Below are positions 53,651 to 64,000 of a DNA stretch of 64,000 nt, in pieces. The notes beneath the pieces are model-generated. The model searched no databases. It was not told where the DNA came from and saw only the letters and a program-made list of their open reading frames with translations. The DNA is from Tipula vernalis (Eukaryota; Arthropoda; Insecta; Diptera; Tipulidae). The DNA lies in the NCBI GenBank assembly GCA_958295665.1, contig OY282558.1, positions 140,100,577-140,164,576 on the forward strand, given 5' to 3'. Made by a program: the position numbers and the translations under genes. The number at the start of each line of letters is the position of its first letter. Position 1 is the stretch's first letter.

Positions 53651-55083
53651 TCGTGTCATTCTTCGTGTTTTCTTCGTTTTCAGGGTCGACACAAATTTTT
53701 TAAAGAAATTAAGAATATGTACAAAAATATTCGCTTAACGTGAAATTGAGTTTTTGTTAAATTTGCAGATTTCTCAACTAATCAAAAATCCTCTGAATTG
53801 CCGAAAAGTTCGTTTATACTCTTTGAATGGTGATTGGGGAATTTTAAAGTTTGAAGATTTAAAATTCATTTGTAGCCGTATCTAAGAAAATATTGCGTGC
53901 ACAGCTGACATTAACATTCAAACCTCCTGTGTTCTGTTTAATTAACTTTAATTTTTGATATAGCTTTCGATCTTTTCCTAATTATACCTACAGACTCTCT
54001 TTTTTTACTGACCTTTCAGTTCTATGAAAGACATAAATTATTTTCTCGTATTATCATCTTACTAACGAATATACCTACACTTTTCTATTCCATGGTTCAT
54101 AAATCAGTTGGGTAATCTTCTAATTGTAATCTGTACAGCAACCAAACGAGATCCTGGGAAATAAACGCAAACCAAACAAAACAAAAATGAAATTTCAATA
54201 TATTCATTCATGTGTGTAAACTACCTAATTTTTCCTCTAAAGATTTTTCCGTTTTCCCAACCAACTTCTACAAATATAAACATATAAAAGAAAATACACA
54301 AATGAAAATGAAAAGTTCAAGGGAAATGAAATGAATCAAGGATAAAGGTTGAATTTTTTTTTTCTTCTATCTATTTACAAAATACAGGCAATAAGACATC
54401 ATCTTCTCGGGTGGTATGGGTGTGAAGATTTATTTATTTTTTTTTTTTTGTATCATTTGCAAGGTGGATCCTATTTAGATGATGGCCATAAGATTATACA
54501 TTATTTATATGAGTTTATTTAACTCGGGGAAAATTTAAGGGATGGTAAAATTGGCAATAATACTATTAAATAACTCTTTGTACGGTTGCGTATGTTTCAC
54601 CTTAAACAAAAAGTGAAATCGATGAGGGTAACAAAGTTGAACTATTTGGTGAAAAAATCGGTAACTCTATTAACAAAAAATTTATTTGAATGCACAGAAG
54701 TTTACGAGCTATTTAACTCGGATGCATGTAATAAAGCCTACATAATTACCAGTTGAACCATCTTCAATGATTATACCCTAATCCGAACAGAGCAAAAATT
54801 ATACACACACACATATACAAGACTAAATCCTACAAGTAAATAGTAATTAAAAATATATGTTTATTATGTTTTGTTTTTTATGTATACCTGTACATTACGT
54901 ACATCACCCTCCCGCACCCCTGTCAAGACTCGTATATTTACAAAAAGATAAAATCCCATATTTTTACTTAAACGATCCAACAAAAACATATAACAAAACT
55001 TAATGAATTTTCACTTTAAGTACATATGTGTGTACGTAGTGTTGTGTTGTTGTTGGAAAATACATAAAATATCATCATCATCA
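53651..55083. other. Noncoding stretch
   Basis: No gene seen. It may start with the leader of gypsy-4. The rest is AT-rich with a T-run at about 54436-54450 and short cacacaca words near 54803. Nothing resembles coding sequence. Confidence 0.45.
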
Positions 55084-55527
55084 ACATACATTCAAAATAT
55101 ACAAGTGTATATGAAGAATACTTAATGTCCATTTAAAAATATAAAAAAAAAAATGTTCAGGAGGGGGTGATGGTTTTTGTGAATCAGGTTGAATATGTCC
55201 ACCCTTCGTAATTTTGTTTAACATTAATTTGGATAGATATTTATATGGAAGTGGTTGTTGAAACCAAAAGCAAGCTGCTAAATTTATAAAATGTATTTTG
55301 GATCCCGAGCAATATTGATCACATACAAAACGATCAACAAATGCGGATACTAGCAAAAATTGGTGGTGGTCATAACAGGGATTTGGATTACGTTTAAAGT
55401 TATACGAGAGACAGTGGTATTCGATTAAAATTTGAAAGCATTTTGAGGCACCAAAATGTTTAAAATTCCCAATTTTCGACGTTTCGGATATTAAATGGTA
55501 CTGCCTGTGCTTACTTAAGTCGACATT
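55084..55527 (-). other. Unexplained 148-codon stop-free frame
   Basis: On the minus strand the frame is free of stops from 55527 to a stop at 55081. It reads KHRQYHLISETSKIGNFKHF, SKCFQILIEYHCLSYNFKRN, NPCYDHHQFLLVSAFVDRFV and QYCSGSKIHFINLAACFWFQ, then a proline-rich SQKPSPPPEH and a low-complexity end. No ATG precedes the main part. Upstream of a TAA (55528-55530) the same frame continues CMPGLLFRCVEDW. It could be an internal exon, a transposon fragment or chance. I recognise no family. Confidence 0.3.
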
Positions 55528-55739
55528 TTACCAGTCCTCCACACACCTAAAAAGTAACCCTGGCATACAATAATGAGCATCAAAGTTTTACTTAGTTGAA
55601 CAAAGTGTTGTAGATGTGCCCTTCAACCAGCAAAATGCTACTCGTATTGATTGTTTCATTAAGAAACATTAACTGCGACTGTCGTAACGGAAGTATCTTG
55701 TAATCAATGACAATCCCAACCATTACTCAATTCTATCCG

Positions 55740-57154
55740 AATGAAACTTATAAAACGGTCGCCAAATTATCAATGCATATTCCAGAATGGACCTTACATA
55801 AGTAACATGTAATGTTTTCAATGTGTAAGGATCATGAAATTCTTTGCCATACCGTTCAATAAACCCCAACATTGAATTAGCTTAATTATTTATTAAATTA
55901 TGCTTGTTAAAACTCAAGTTGTTCGAAAATAAGACTCCTAAGTCACGCATTATTAATACTCTACTCACAACTTCATCATACAGTATATACGGTACTTTAA
56001 CACAAGATGTACGAGATTTACAGAAAGACATTACTTCACATTTGGAGATGTTTAACCTTAGTTTATTACGGACAGTCCAGTCATAAAATAAATTTAATTC
56101 ATTTTGAACACATATAGTGTGAGAAGCAGATTTTATCTCTGCGTATATCTTTATATCATCTGCATACATCCAATATTTACAAAAAATTAAAACAGTCAAT
56201 AATATCATTGATGAAAAGTATAAATAAAAACGGGCCAAGATGACTGCCCTGAGGGATACCAGAGGACGCTACATATGAATCCGATACAGTATCCATAATT
56301 TTAACACATTGCATGCGATTCGTTAAGTATGAAGCAATCCAACTAAGAGTGATAAATTCATTATATCAACTTGAACTCTCTAGCTTAAAACATCGTATAA
56401 GTAATTAGAAAATACCATCAAATTAGTTACGGTAGTTCTACCCTGCACAAATCCGTGCTGTAAAGGGCTAACATAATACATTAAAATAAACTCAAGTCTT
56501 TGCTTTACTAACATTTCAAACAATTTAGGAATGGCGGAAACAATATTGATTGGTCTATAACATGTAATATCACACTTAGAACCAGACTTAAACACTGGCC
56601 GAACAAATGCGGTTTTCCATATATCAGTAAAAATACCAGTATGAAGACTAATGTTAAACATATAATATAACAGTCCAGCTAAAGAATGAGCACAATTTTT
56701 TAAAATGATCGATGTAATCCCATCCGGACCGGTGCCTTTGAACGTATCTATGTAATAAACCAACCAAAATTTCCTGTTTCGTAAGTTGAAGGACATTCAA
56801 CTTATCGCTTGATGGACCATTACCGAAACTAGAATAATTCTTCTTCTCAAAACCACCCTTGAAAAAATATACAAAAGCATTACATATCGCCTCAGAACTG
56901 GAAATTGAGTCCACATTTTGAGACACTACTGTTGGAAAACCTACAGATTTTCTTTTACCGTCAATAAATGAAAAAAATCTTTTAGGATTACTTCTTATTT
57001 CATCCTCAATTCGTAAAATATAAATATTGTAAAAAAAATCATTAAGATATTTGAATTCTTTCCTTAACATACAATATTTTTCATAATCCGTACCATTACC
57101 AGAACGCTTAAATAACTTACTAGCCTTAGATTTGCGGTTAGCAATATTTTTCAA
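55740..57154 (-). pseudogene. CR1-like LINE ORF2: reverse transcriptase
   Basis: Blocks in sequence: KEFKYLNDFFYNIYILRIED and RSNPKRFFSFIDGKRKSVGF (pre-RT), TFKGTGPDGITSIILKNCAH, WKTAFVRPVFKSGSKCDITC, YRPINIVSAIPKLFEMLVKQ and PLQHGFVQGRTTVTNLMVFS. The DVVPH-type motif A region is missing. Then in a following frame YWMYADDIKIYAEIKSASHT, with the YADD site intact, and SRVLIMRDLGVLFSNNLSFN. Similarity fades near 55740 after MLGFIERYGKEFHDPYTLK and YVRSILEYALIIW. Frame changes and stops show it is dead. Confidence 0.87.
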
Positions 57155-57249
57155 CGAATGGTTAAACCACGGTTCACTGTACTCACAGCGTGTCGCCTTT
57201 TTGGGAACAAACTAGTCAAATCCTGCATTTACAGCACCATAAAACCGTT

Positions 57250-58085
57250 CAACAATTTCGGAAATATTATTATTATTATTATTATTCACTAAAAACTCAG
57301 ACCAGTCAATTATACCAAAATATTCATCAAGGGACACAAGGTATGCATTAAAAAAATCAAATTTAACATCCCTAACAATAAAAATTCAGCCCCGCTATAG
57401 TCTAAAAAATGTATTTCGATGAGCAATGGTGTATGAAAGATACTGGAACTCCCTCCCAAGTAAGCACAAGCTATCACATGAACTGATTGAATTGATGCAA
57501 ACACCAGATCGAGAATACGACCCATGTTGTTCCGAACAGTATCAATTTATTGAACGCCCAAACTTGACAATACAAATTGATAGCATCATCTATATGGATC
57601 CACTCAATTTTAGATAAATTAAAATCACCAACTATTAAAATTTGATCGTCTTGTAGCATAAACGGCAATATCTTCTTCGTGATCAATTCTGTAAAGCTCA
57701 TATAGACATCCACAGCACTGCCGAACGGAATGTAAATACCAATGATAAAAAGCCAAAAGGAAACGCACTTTACCTTAACAGCCAGTAATTCGCAAATGTC
57801 GCATCTAATATTTAATTGTTGGAATGTTAATTAATTGCTAACTGCTATGATAACGCCACCACCTCGATGATCAGATACACTGGAATCCACATAGCGATCA
57901 CGACGAAAAACAGTATAAACAGATGGAAAAAATTCAGCAACATTAAACGTACTATTTAACCATGTTTCACCAAAAAGTATCAAATCGTAGTCATTTACAA
58001 GTATCGAATATTAAATAGTTTTAGCTTTGCTTCGAATGCCGCTACAATTATGGTACACATGTAAACTATTGCGTTGAGTTGCTGG
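57250..58085 (-). pseudogene. CR1-like LINE ORF2: APE endonuclease
   Basis: The nuclease begins near 58080 with NSLHVYHNCSGIRSKAK (normally YxNxxGLRSK), then DYDLILFGETWLNSTFNVAE with the catalytic Glu. It continues VYTVFRRDRYVDSS and HRGGGVIIAVSN, DDQILIVGDFNLSKIEW (G-D-F-N motif) and RILDLVFASIQSVHVIACAY. The final H motif is unclear. Stops and frame changes occur between most blocks. Confidence 0.83.
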
Positions 58086-58239
58086 TATATTAATGGCATG
58101 TTTTCTATGGATTTTACAGGCATCTTAACAGGAATATCATGAACTAACTCCTGCCAGGAATAACAGGAATATTGAAGTTTTTTTGCCGATCGTTTATGAT
58201 TAAGCGCCGAATTGATGTTCCGGTTGGCCAAAAATCAGG

Positions 58240-58900
58240 TGCTTGGATTTTAACAAAAACTTCTTCAGGTAAACCAACTCTAAGCGAGATTAAATTTAAC
58301 GAATCGATCTCGGTTTTTAGGAATCAAAGGCCAGCAGACAATATCTGACGATGACACGTTTAATTTGGAACTAGAATATGATTTCATGCTTTCAGCAACT
58401 GTTGATGGATGAAGATGGCTAACATATAGGTACTGATTCTTTTTTACAGCCACTGTTTGAATAGCATCCGATATATACCAGTTCCAACTATTTGCGCATA
58501 TTTCAAAACATTTGTTTTTACACTACCGAGTTCACCTGCCAATGATGTTTAAGCAGGCTGAGTTTGCCGATCACTCCCCATCATGTTATTATTAATCTCA
58601 TTAAATTTGCTATCAACTTTTGCTGATAGCTTGTTAACTGAGTTGATGACCTCCTTCAAACTGTCTTTCAGCATCGATATCTCTGTATCATTATGCGTTC
58701 CAGAACCATTTTGGGAGTCAATGCAAATAAATTTAGCAAATGGGCAATCTTTAAGGAATTTTCACAATTGATCAACTTTGAAGTTATTAATACATACGGG
58801 GTGGAATGCTTTCTTACATTCACCAAAACATCGTAATCAATCCCGGCTTGACGCGTTGCCTTTACAATTTCCGCAATTATTACTCATATTACAAATTACA
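58240..58900 (-). pseudogene. CR1-like LINE ORF1 with PHD-like finger
   Basis: The N-terminal part (about 58860-58770) reads CSNCGNCKGNASS, RCFGECKKAFHPVCIN: a PHD/RING-like Cys-His finger as seen in some CR1-group ORF1 proteins. A coiled coil (SMLKDSLKEVINSVNKLSAK) follows, then in another frame NQYLYVSHLHPSTVAESMKS, CWPLIPKNRDRFVKFNL and IQAPDFWPTGTSIRR, the RRM-like C-terminal half also seen at 40.6-40.9 kb. Stops lie between the blocks. Confidence 0.75.
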
Positions 58901-59279
58901 ATTTTCTGCACTGGTATTATTACGAATAATTTCGTTCACTGTAACTTCCAATATATTGTGTTTCGGGACAATATGAATGACATAAAAATGAAATGACAAC
59001 ATTATCTCAATGTTGTTCCATTCAGCATCCAATATTCTCATTATGACAACATTAATTCTGCGCAAATCGTCGCCACAGGTTAATAAACTTATAGTAGATG
59101 CAAAATGATAAAGAAAGTTAAGATGAGCTTTGAACTTTGGAAAAATTTTAATTTAGAAGTTTTCTGAATATTTTCATTGAATTGACAAAATTATCTGGCT
59201 TTCGAAATTTAACATTGAAAATCTATGGGGTTGAAACCTCATGAGGTGATCAGAACTTCGGTCCTGAAAAATAACTCTA
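58901..59279. other. No gene seen
   Basis: Noncoding flank between the CR1-like LINE 5' side and the CAACTCAA array. Confidence 0.45.
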
Positions 59280-60235
59280 CTCTCTTCAGCTTAACCTCAA
59301 ACTCAATTTACAACTCATCCCCATCACAATTGCACCGAAATCACCAAACTAACCGTGACCCAACCTCAACTCAATCACCAAATCAACCTCATATCAACTT
59401 TCATATACACCCTTAACTTAACCCCAAATCAACCCTTAAATAATTGCCCAACCCAACAATTCATTTAACCCGAACCCAAGCTAACTAAACCCTAACTCAA
59501 CTTTAACTCAACTTAGCTTGAACCAAATCTCTACCTTCTAATCAACTGCAAACTGAATGGCCAACTCAACTCCAAAATTAACTCTAATGGAAAGGAAAAG
59601 TCGTATACATATACAATTTAATCTCCCACTAAATGCTCACCTCGACCCAAAATTATTGCCAAATCGACCGCTCGCTCCAATCCAACTCAACATCACCTTC
59701 TCTCATCTCCCTCAAACCGCATTCAACCCTACGAAGTCAACTCAACCCAGTCTTAAACTCAACCAAAACACAACCTGTAACTCAACCACAAATCAACCCT
59801 CAACTCAACGTTCAACTTAATCCCATAATCAACACCGCTCGACCACTGTTTGCGTAAACGAACTCAACTTATTCTAATATCCCCCGCACCCATCGACTCA
59901 ATCCCAAATAAATCTCTAACTACAATTCAACACTCTTCTTGATAACTCAAACCTCAACGCATCCCTCAACTTAACGCCCATCTCAATTCTCACAACTCAA
60001 TATCAGCTTAACCCAAATTCAACGTCCAAACTCAACCCAACTCAACTCAAAACGACTTAAGCTAACTACCAACTCAATCCTTAACACAAATAAATTCCCA
60101 ACTTAAGCGCTGACTCCTTTTCTTAATTGAAAGTGACCTCAACCACAATTCAACCCGCAAATAGAACCCAACACATCCGCAAACTTGACGGCCAATTCGA
60201 TCTTCAAACCAGCATATAAAATAAACTATCAGGAA
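59280..60235. repeat. CAACTCAA-rich array
   Basis: About 950 bases dominated by short variants of aactcaac, aacccaaatc and caactcaat with little G. Its right end (gcaaacttgacggccaattc, then ttcaaaccagcatataa) matches the junction in the dispersed repeat at about 7930-7965 and 30930-30970, so it is the expanded tail of the same family without the downstream module. The open frames across it are Asn/Pro/Ser/Thr-rich products of the repeat, not genes. Confidence 0.8.
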
Positions 60236-60349
60236 TACCCAGTGTAACCTGGGAGATGATGTCGAGTAACATACCTGTAACGAACCAACATCAATACATA
60301 CTCGCACCGAATCAACATCCGCATTCTAGCTGATGAATCATAAAACACA

Positions 60350-60688
60350 AAACAATTGATGTCACGTTGCACGTACACTAAATCAACGACATAGAATTAA
60401 AGCTGACACAACCAAATAGATGTAACAAGAGCACACATCACGTTGTGTCTACCAACGATTACGTTTTACCGAGAAATTACCAGACATAACATGACACCAT
60501 ACATTCTGTGTAGCTTGCTAAATTATGAGTAGAGTTTAAATTAAAATTATATTTTAAGATCATTATTATTATTGTACTCATCAAGTTAACATTGGTATTT
60601 TTTTTAAATCTAAAATAAATAAAATATCGCTCTGGATAAAATCCAGAGTTTTAAAAAAATAAAAGCTTTAAGTCGTGAAAACTATAAT
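60350..60688 (+). repeat. Presumed gypsy-5 5' LTR
   Basis: The segment before the primer site holds aataaa-type polyadenylation words near 60619-60633, a hairpin (ctctggataaaatccagag at 60633-60651) and ends aaaactataat. Its start near 60350 is estimated because no second LTR is in view. Confidence 0.45.
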
Positions 60689-60706
60689 TGGCGCAGTTGA
60701 TAGTGG
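60689..60706 (+). promoter_or_regulatory. Gypsy-5 primer-binding site, tRNA-Ser-like
   Basis: tggcgcagttgatagtgg starts directly after the presumed LTR. It resembles the tggcgcagtcggtagg primer site used by the 17.6/297 group, with mismatches after the ninth base. The match is from memory of tRNA-Ser-primed elements. Confidence 0.65.
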
Positions 60707-61188
60707 ATATTTTTTAATATCCGTCCAGTACGAAAAACCACATACCATATTCTGCAAAGTGAATAAAAGCCCGTGTTTTAAGTGTCACAATAATTGTTTA
60801 AGTTAAAGTGAAATACTGACGGTATATCAGTAAATAGTGCTTAGAACCAAAATTTTATTCTCGAACACACTACCAAATAAGTAAAAACCAGAATCGTGTG
60901 TGTTGTTTGATGGTTAGTCAAACGTAATTAAGTGAAACGATCAATTAATAAATTAACAAAATAAAAATAAAAAGACGACTGACGTCAGTACCTAAACAGT
61001 GAAAAAAAAAACGAAGCGGAATCAACCCAGAAAAGTCAGGAGAAGTATCGACATTGCCGCGAATAAATTATGGTTCATCAAATATTTTTGGCAATACTTG
61101 TAATAAAACTGTGGTGAGTGCAAACTATTTGATAATAATTCTTTACTTATCCCAAATTTCTGAGTATTCCCAAAACGTTTTCTTTTGA

Positions 61189-61461
61189 TAAATTACGAAA
61201 TTCCACTATTGAATACAGTTAAAGTCTAATTATTATAGAAAATAAATTGGTTGAATAATAAAATAAAAAATTGATAAACTTCGTGAAAATTGTATTAAAT
61301 ATTAAAGTCTAATTATTATAGAAAATAAATTTTTTTTGGTAAACTGTGTGATTATTGCTTCGATAAATTGCGAAATTCCACTATTGTGTACAGTTAAAGT
61401 TGAATAATAAAAAAAAAAAAAAAAAAAAATTGATAAACTTCGTGAATATTGTATTAAATAT
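61189..61461 (+). repeat. Tandem duplication in the gypsy-5 leader
   Basis: gataaatt-cgaaattccact and attgataaacttcgtgaa occur in the same order at 61189-61303 and again at 61360-61461. A third partial piece, aagtctaattattatagaaa, also occurs twice (near 61226 and 61304). The second copy includes a 20-base A-run just before the gag start. Confidence 0.75.
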
Positions 61462-61485
61462 AACCGGAACAGAGATTTTTCAAAT

Positions 61486-62661
61486 ATGACGGATAAAGAA
61501 CAGATTACTAAAATTGAGAAAACTCTCCAGTTATTGCGAATACCAGACACAATAAAAGACATACCGCCATTCGACGGCAACCGAACAGACCTGAACAAAT
61601 TTATTACGCACGTTGACGACATTGCGGCAATATTAAAACCTGCATTTGACAAACAAGTTTATGGAAACATACTGCTCCGTGCCATACGAAACAAAATTAT
61701 AGGAAATGCTGATAAAGCATTAGAAATGTACAATACAAAAAATGAATGGCTAGAAATTAGGCGAAACCTTATCTCACATTTCGCAGATAAAAGAGATGAA
61801 ACAAGTCTCATCAGAGATCTGCACAACATACATCAAAGAAATGACCCCGTAGAAATATGTTTTACGCGAGTATTAGAAATTATTAATGCTCTCAAAAATT
61901 GGGCATCGTTAAATACAAGCGATCAGAATGAAACAAAATTTAAATGAAAGTGGTACGACGAAATGGGATTGTCAGTATTCGTTTCAAATCTGAAAGATCC
62001 ACTAGGATCAATGGTTAGAGCCATGAAACCTTCCGATCTACCGACAGCCAGAATTTATTGTTTAAAGGAACAAAACACCGTTTACATGAGAAATAAAGTT
62101 TTCGGTATAGACCAAGTACAACTCACAAAACCAACGGTACCGCCACGTGTACAAATGTATAAACCTAATTATGTCACAAACTTCCCCAGACATGCAAATA
62201 ACAATCAATTCTTTAATCCCAATAAGAATTTATACCCGCCGCTTAATGATCATCAATATTTTAATCATCGACCATTTACTAACCATAATCAATTCGCTAA
62301 CAGTCGCGGGCTACCACCAAAACCCGATGAAAGGAAATTCGAGCCCATGGATACAAGTTCAAATAGGCAACCTACATTCGCGCAACAAAAACCTTCTAAC
62401 TTTATTAATCCACGTCAATATAATTTCAACACAAATGGACCGCTCAGATTCCAATCAAAGGAATTGTACAATATTTCCACCAATCCACATGATCACGAAA
62501 GCGATCACTTTTACGAATCATACGATGGGAACGCACAAATTGAAAATTATGAAGAAAAGTACGATCAACTTATAGAAAATACATCAGAAGAACCATCCCC
62601 CATAATTGAAATAGAAAATGAGGATTTTTACCAAACGCCATCGGCGGATACGGGTACTTGA
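61486..62661 (+). pseudogene. Gypsy-5 Gag with one stop
   Basis: The ATG at 61486 starts MTDKEQITKIEKTLQLLRIP. The capsid follows: PPFDGNRTDLNKFITHVDDI, NKIIGNADKALEMY, ISHFADKRDETSLIRDLHNI. A TGA at 61945-61947 interrupts, and the same frame goes on MGLSVFVSNLKDPLGSMVRA and MKPSDLPTARIYCLKEQN, the conserved capsid end of gypsy Gag. The C-terminal part is Asn/Pro/Phe-rich without a zinc knuckle, as in 17.6/297-type Gag. Total length is about 391 codons. The frame ends at 62659-62661, and pol lies in the -1 frame, implying frameshifting in the intact relative. Confidence 0.87.
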
Positions 62662-62885
62662 GCCTACTAACTAATCAACATCAAACTGGGTATCAATTGC
62701 CTTACATAAACTTAAAATTCAACCAAACAAATTACAAATTTTTATAGACACCGGATCCACTAAATCTTTCATCAGTCCCGACATAATTAATAAAGAATGC
62801 ATTCAAAAAATCAAACCATTGACCATCGCTACTTTGTTCAACAGTACACGCTCATTACAAAATCCGGTAATTGCATACTTGATTA
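62662..62885 (+). pseudogene. Gypsy-5 protease start
   Basis: In the -1 frame of gag the sequence reads LSLLTNQHQTGYQLPYINLK. One base is missing just before the active site, which then reads QIFIDTGSTKSFISPDIINK, with DTG at 62747-62755, and LTIATLFNSTRSLQNPVIAY. It is cut off at about 62885 where the CTAG-rich block begins. Confidence 0.8.
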
Positions 62886-63405
62886 TCTGTTTTGCAAATT
62901 CAAGTGAAAATCCAGTGAATTTCTAGTTAAAAATCAAGAAAAATGAATTTTCTAGTTAAATTTAAAAATTAATTTTAACGATTTCTAGTGAAATTGCAAT
63001 AAAAACCAGCTTTTGACTAGTTTCTAGTTAATTTCCAGTAATATTTTTAATTATACTGGAATTCTAGTGATTATCTAGCACAAAAAATTACTAGAAAAAT
63101 ACTAGATGATTAGTTTTACTAAATAAGAGGGAATATCTAGTAAATTAAATGAAAATCACGTAAATTGGTTTACCAGATTTCCAGTAAAAATAAAAATTAC
63201 TAGAATTCTAGTTGCATTTTTGAAGCGATTTATTTTTTAATGTGGTTACTTGAAATCTAGTAAAATTCTAGTTAAATTAAATTAAATACAAGATAATTCC
63301 TGTTTGCATTTACAAGGAATTTGTAGTAAATTAAACAGATTCTAGTAATATTCCAGTCAATTTTAACTTATATTAGAATATTACTAGAATTCTAGTAAAT
63401 TTAGC
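62886..63405. repeat. CTAG-rich block
   Basis: I count 17 CTAG tetramers between 62923 and 63395, mostly in tctagtaaa, ttactaga or ttctagtt contexts, where chance would give one or two. The palindrome actagaattctagt occurs exactly at 63199-63212 and 63383-63396, and with one mismatch at 63055-63068. Spacing is irregular and both orientations are mixed. It adjoins the broken gypsy-5 protease, so it is probably (part of) an inserted element. Confidence 0.7.
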
Positions 63406-63626
63406 CGTTTGCTCGCATATTAATTTCATTTTCAACGTCGTAGTCAGTATAAGTAATAAGTTAAATTTCGTGATGTGGTATGGTGTAAAGAAAAACAGGT
63501 GAAAAAATTAAAAATATAAGTATGTAAAGTGTGAGTGCTAATATAAAATAAGTGTATAATGTGGATATTGAAATAATAACATCAAGCAAATCCGAATTGA
63601 CATAAGACATGTGGTTTTAATATTTT

Positions 63627-63955
63627 ATGCTGTACAAAGATACGCCCAATCATATTAGAGACCTAGACCAAATAGAGGCAACAGAGGAGAATAAAACAAT
63701 AATCATCGGATTGCTGAAGGAAATATTTGGTCGGCGGCAGATTTTGCGAATAAATTTGGCCTCCGCAACGGAACTCTTCCAAAATTTTCACAAACTAAAG
63801 GATTTCGAGAGTGAATGTGTAAGTTTTGATAAATATGTACATTAAATTATTTTCAGATTAACTTTCAATTATTATCATTTCAGACTAATTTTGAATTTGG
63901 TATCGTGGAGAAACACGGGAATGACATAGAGAACCGTTGCATTGCCTTTATTTGA
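63627..63955 (+). CDS. Small two-exon gene model, unknown function
   Basis: Exon 1 (63627-63818) starts MLYKDTPNHIRDLDQIEATE and ends LKDFESEC. It is followed by a consensus donor gtaagt at 63819. A 65-base AT-rich intron ends in ttatcatttcag at 63883. Exon 2 (63884-63955) continues in phase: TNFEFGIVEKHGNDIENRCI and AFI, then TGA. The 87-residue product has a charged first half with a helix (NKTIIIGLLKEIFGRR). No domain is recognised. Exon 1 might be an internal exon and the ATG not the true start. The CTAG-rich block just upstream and the broken gypsy-5 suggest that the gene belongs to an inserted element. Confidence 0.45.
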
Positions 63956-63964
63956 AATGCTGGG

Positions 63965-63968
<4 letters not shown>

Positions 63969-64000
<32 letters not shown>
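63969..64000. repeat. (TA)n microsatellite at window end
   Basis: Uninterrupted TA dinucleotides run to the last base, so the tract probably continues beyond the window. Confidence 0.95.

Larger units (their letters stand above)
60350..62885 (+). mobile_element. Gypsy-5: 5' half of a 17.6/297-like Ty3/gypsy element
   Basis: In order: a presumed 5' LTR ending at about 60688, a primer-binding site, a long leader, a gag ORF with one stop, and the start of protease in the -1 frame relative to gag. At 62885 homology stops and a CTAG-rich block begins, so RT, integrase and 3' LTR are absent from the window. It is in the opposite orientation to all other LTR elements here. Relatively few lesions suggest a fairly young insertion. 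Confidence 0.82.

Noticed and set aside
59225..59857. Several open frames rich in Asn, Pro, Thr and Ser
   Set aside because: They are read through the CAACTCAA array and reflect the repeat, not a gene.

Overview
The window is AT-rich eukaryotic DNA, almost certainly from an insect and probably a fly (Diptera). This rests on the mix of mobile elements: mariner, Jockey-type LINEs, gypsy elements of several lineages, BEL/Pao, an R1/LOA-like LINE with a DUF4780-type ORF1, and a CR1-like LINE. It also rests on short insect-style introns and LTR-element priming sites that match tRNA-Phe and tRNA-Ser. I find no intact conserved host gene, no tRNA or rRNA gene, and no bacterial features or CRISPR array. 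The window reads as an intergenic or large-intron region built from nested, mostly dead transposable elements.

Layout. 0-5.5 kb: a decayed LINE RT tail, two inverted-repeat elements and a broken host-like 3' coding end. 6.2-7.3 kb: a mauritiana-type mariner carrying stops and frameshifts. 7.3-8.3 kb: tandem repeats and a dispersed repeat. 9.0-11.6 kb: gypsy-1 (minus) with a small hairpin MITE inside. 12.4-16.3 kb: mostly noncoding. 16.3-20.95 kb: a nearly full-length Jockey element (minus) with poly-T and target-site duplication. 21.0-24.7 kb: gypsy-2 (minus). 25.0-29.2 kb: BEL/Pao (minus) with a tRNA-Phe primer site, and an 819-bp mariner in its presumed LTR (29.3-30.15 kb). 30.5-31.3 kb: another mariner scrap and a second copy of the dispersed repeat. 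33.6-40.3 kb: gypsy-3 (minus), split inside its integrase by Jockey-2 (34.0-38.9 kb). 40.3-41.5 kb: CR1-like LINE (plus). 41.7-42.85 kb: a DDE_Tnp_4 transposase facing a YqaJ-type nuclease. 43.76-44.56 kb: a foldback element. 45.4-53.65 kb: gypsy-4 (minus), split by an R1/LOA-like LINE (46.17-51.5 kb). 55.1-58.9 kb: an unexplained open frame and a CR1-like LINE (minus). 59.3-60.2 kb: CAACTCAA-rich array. 60.35-62.9 kb: 5' half of gypsy-5 (plus). 62.9-64.0 kb: a CTAG-rich block, a small gene model with an intron, and a (TA)n tract.

There is no operon or pathway. What links the genes is the history of insertion: younger LINEs and DNA elements sit inside older LTR elements, and the interrupted reading frames resume on the far side. 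Jockey-1 looks youngest because its two ORFs are almost intact. The most unusual items are the transposase/YqaJ pair, the CTAG-rich block beside an intron-bearing mini-gene, the complex foldback, and the mariner whose 5' half is replaced by an inverted copy of its 3' end.
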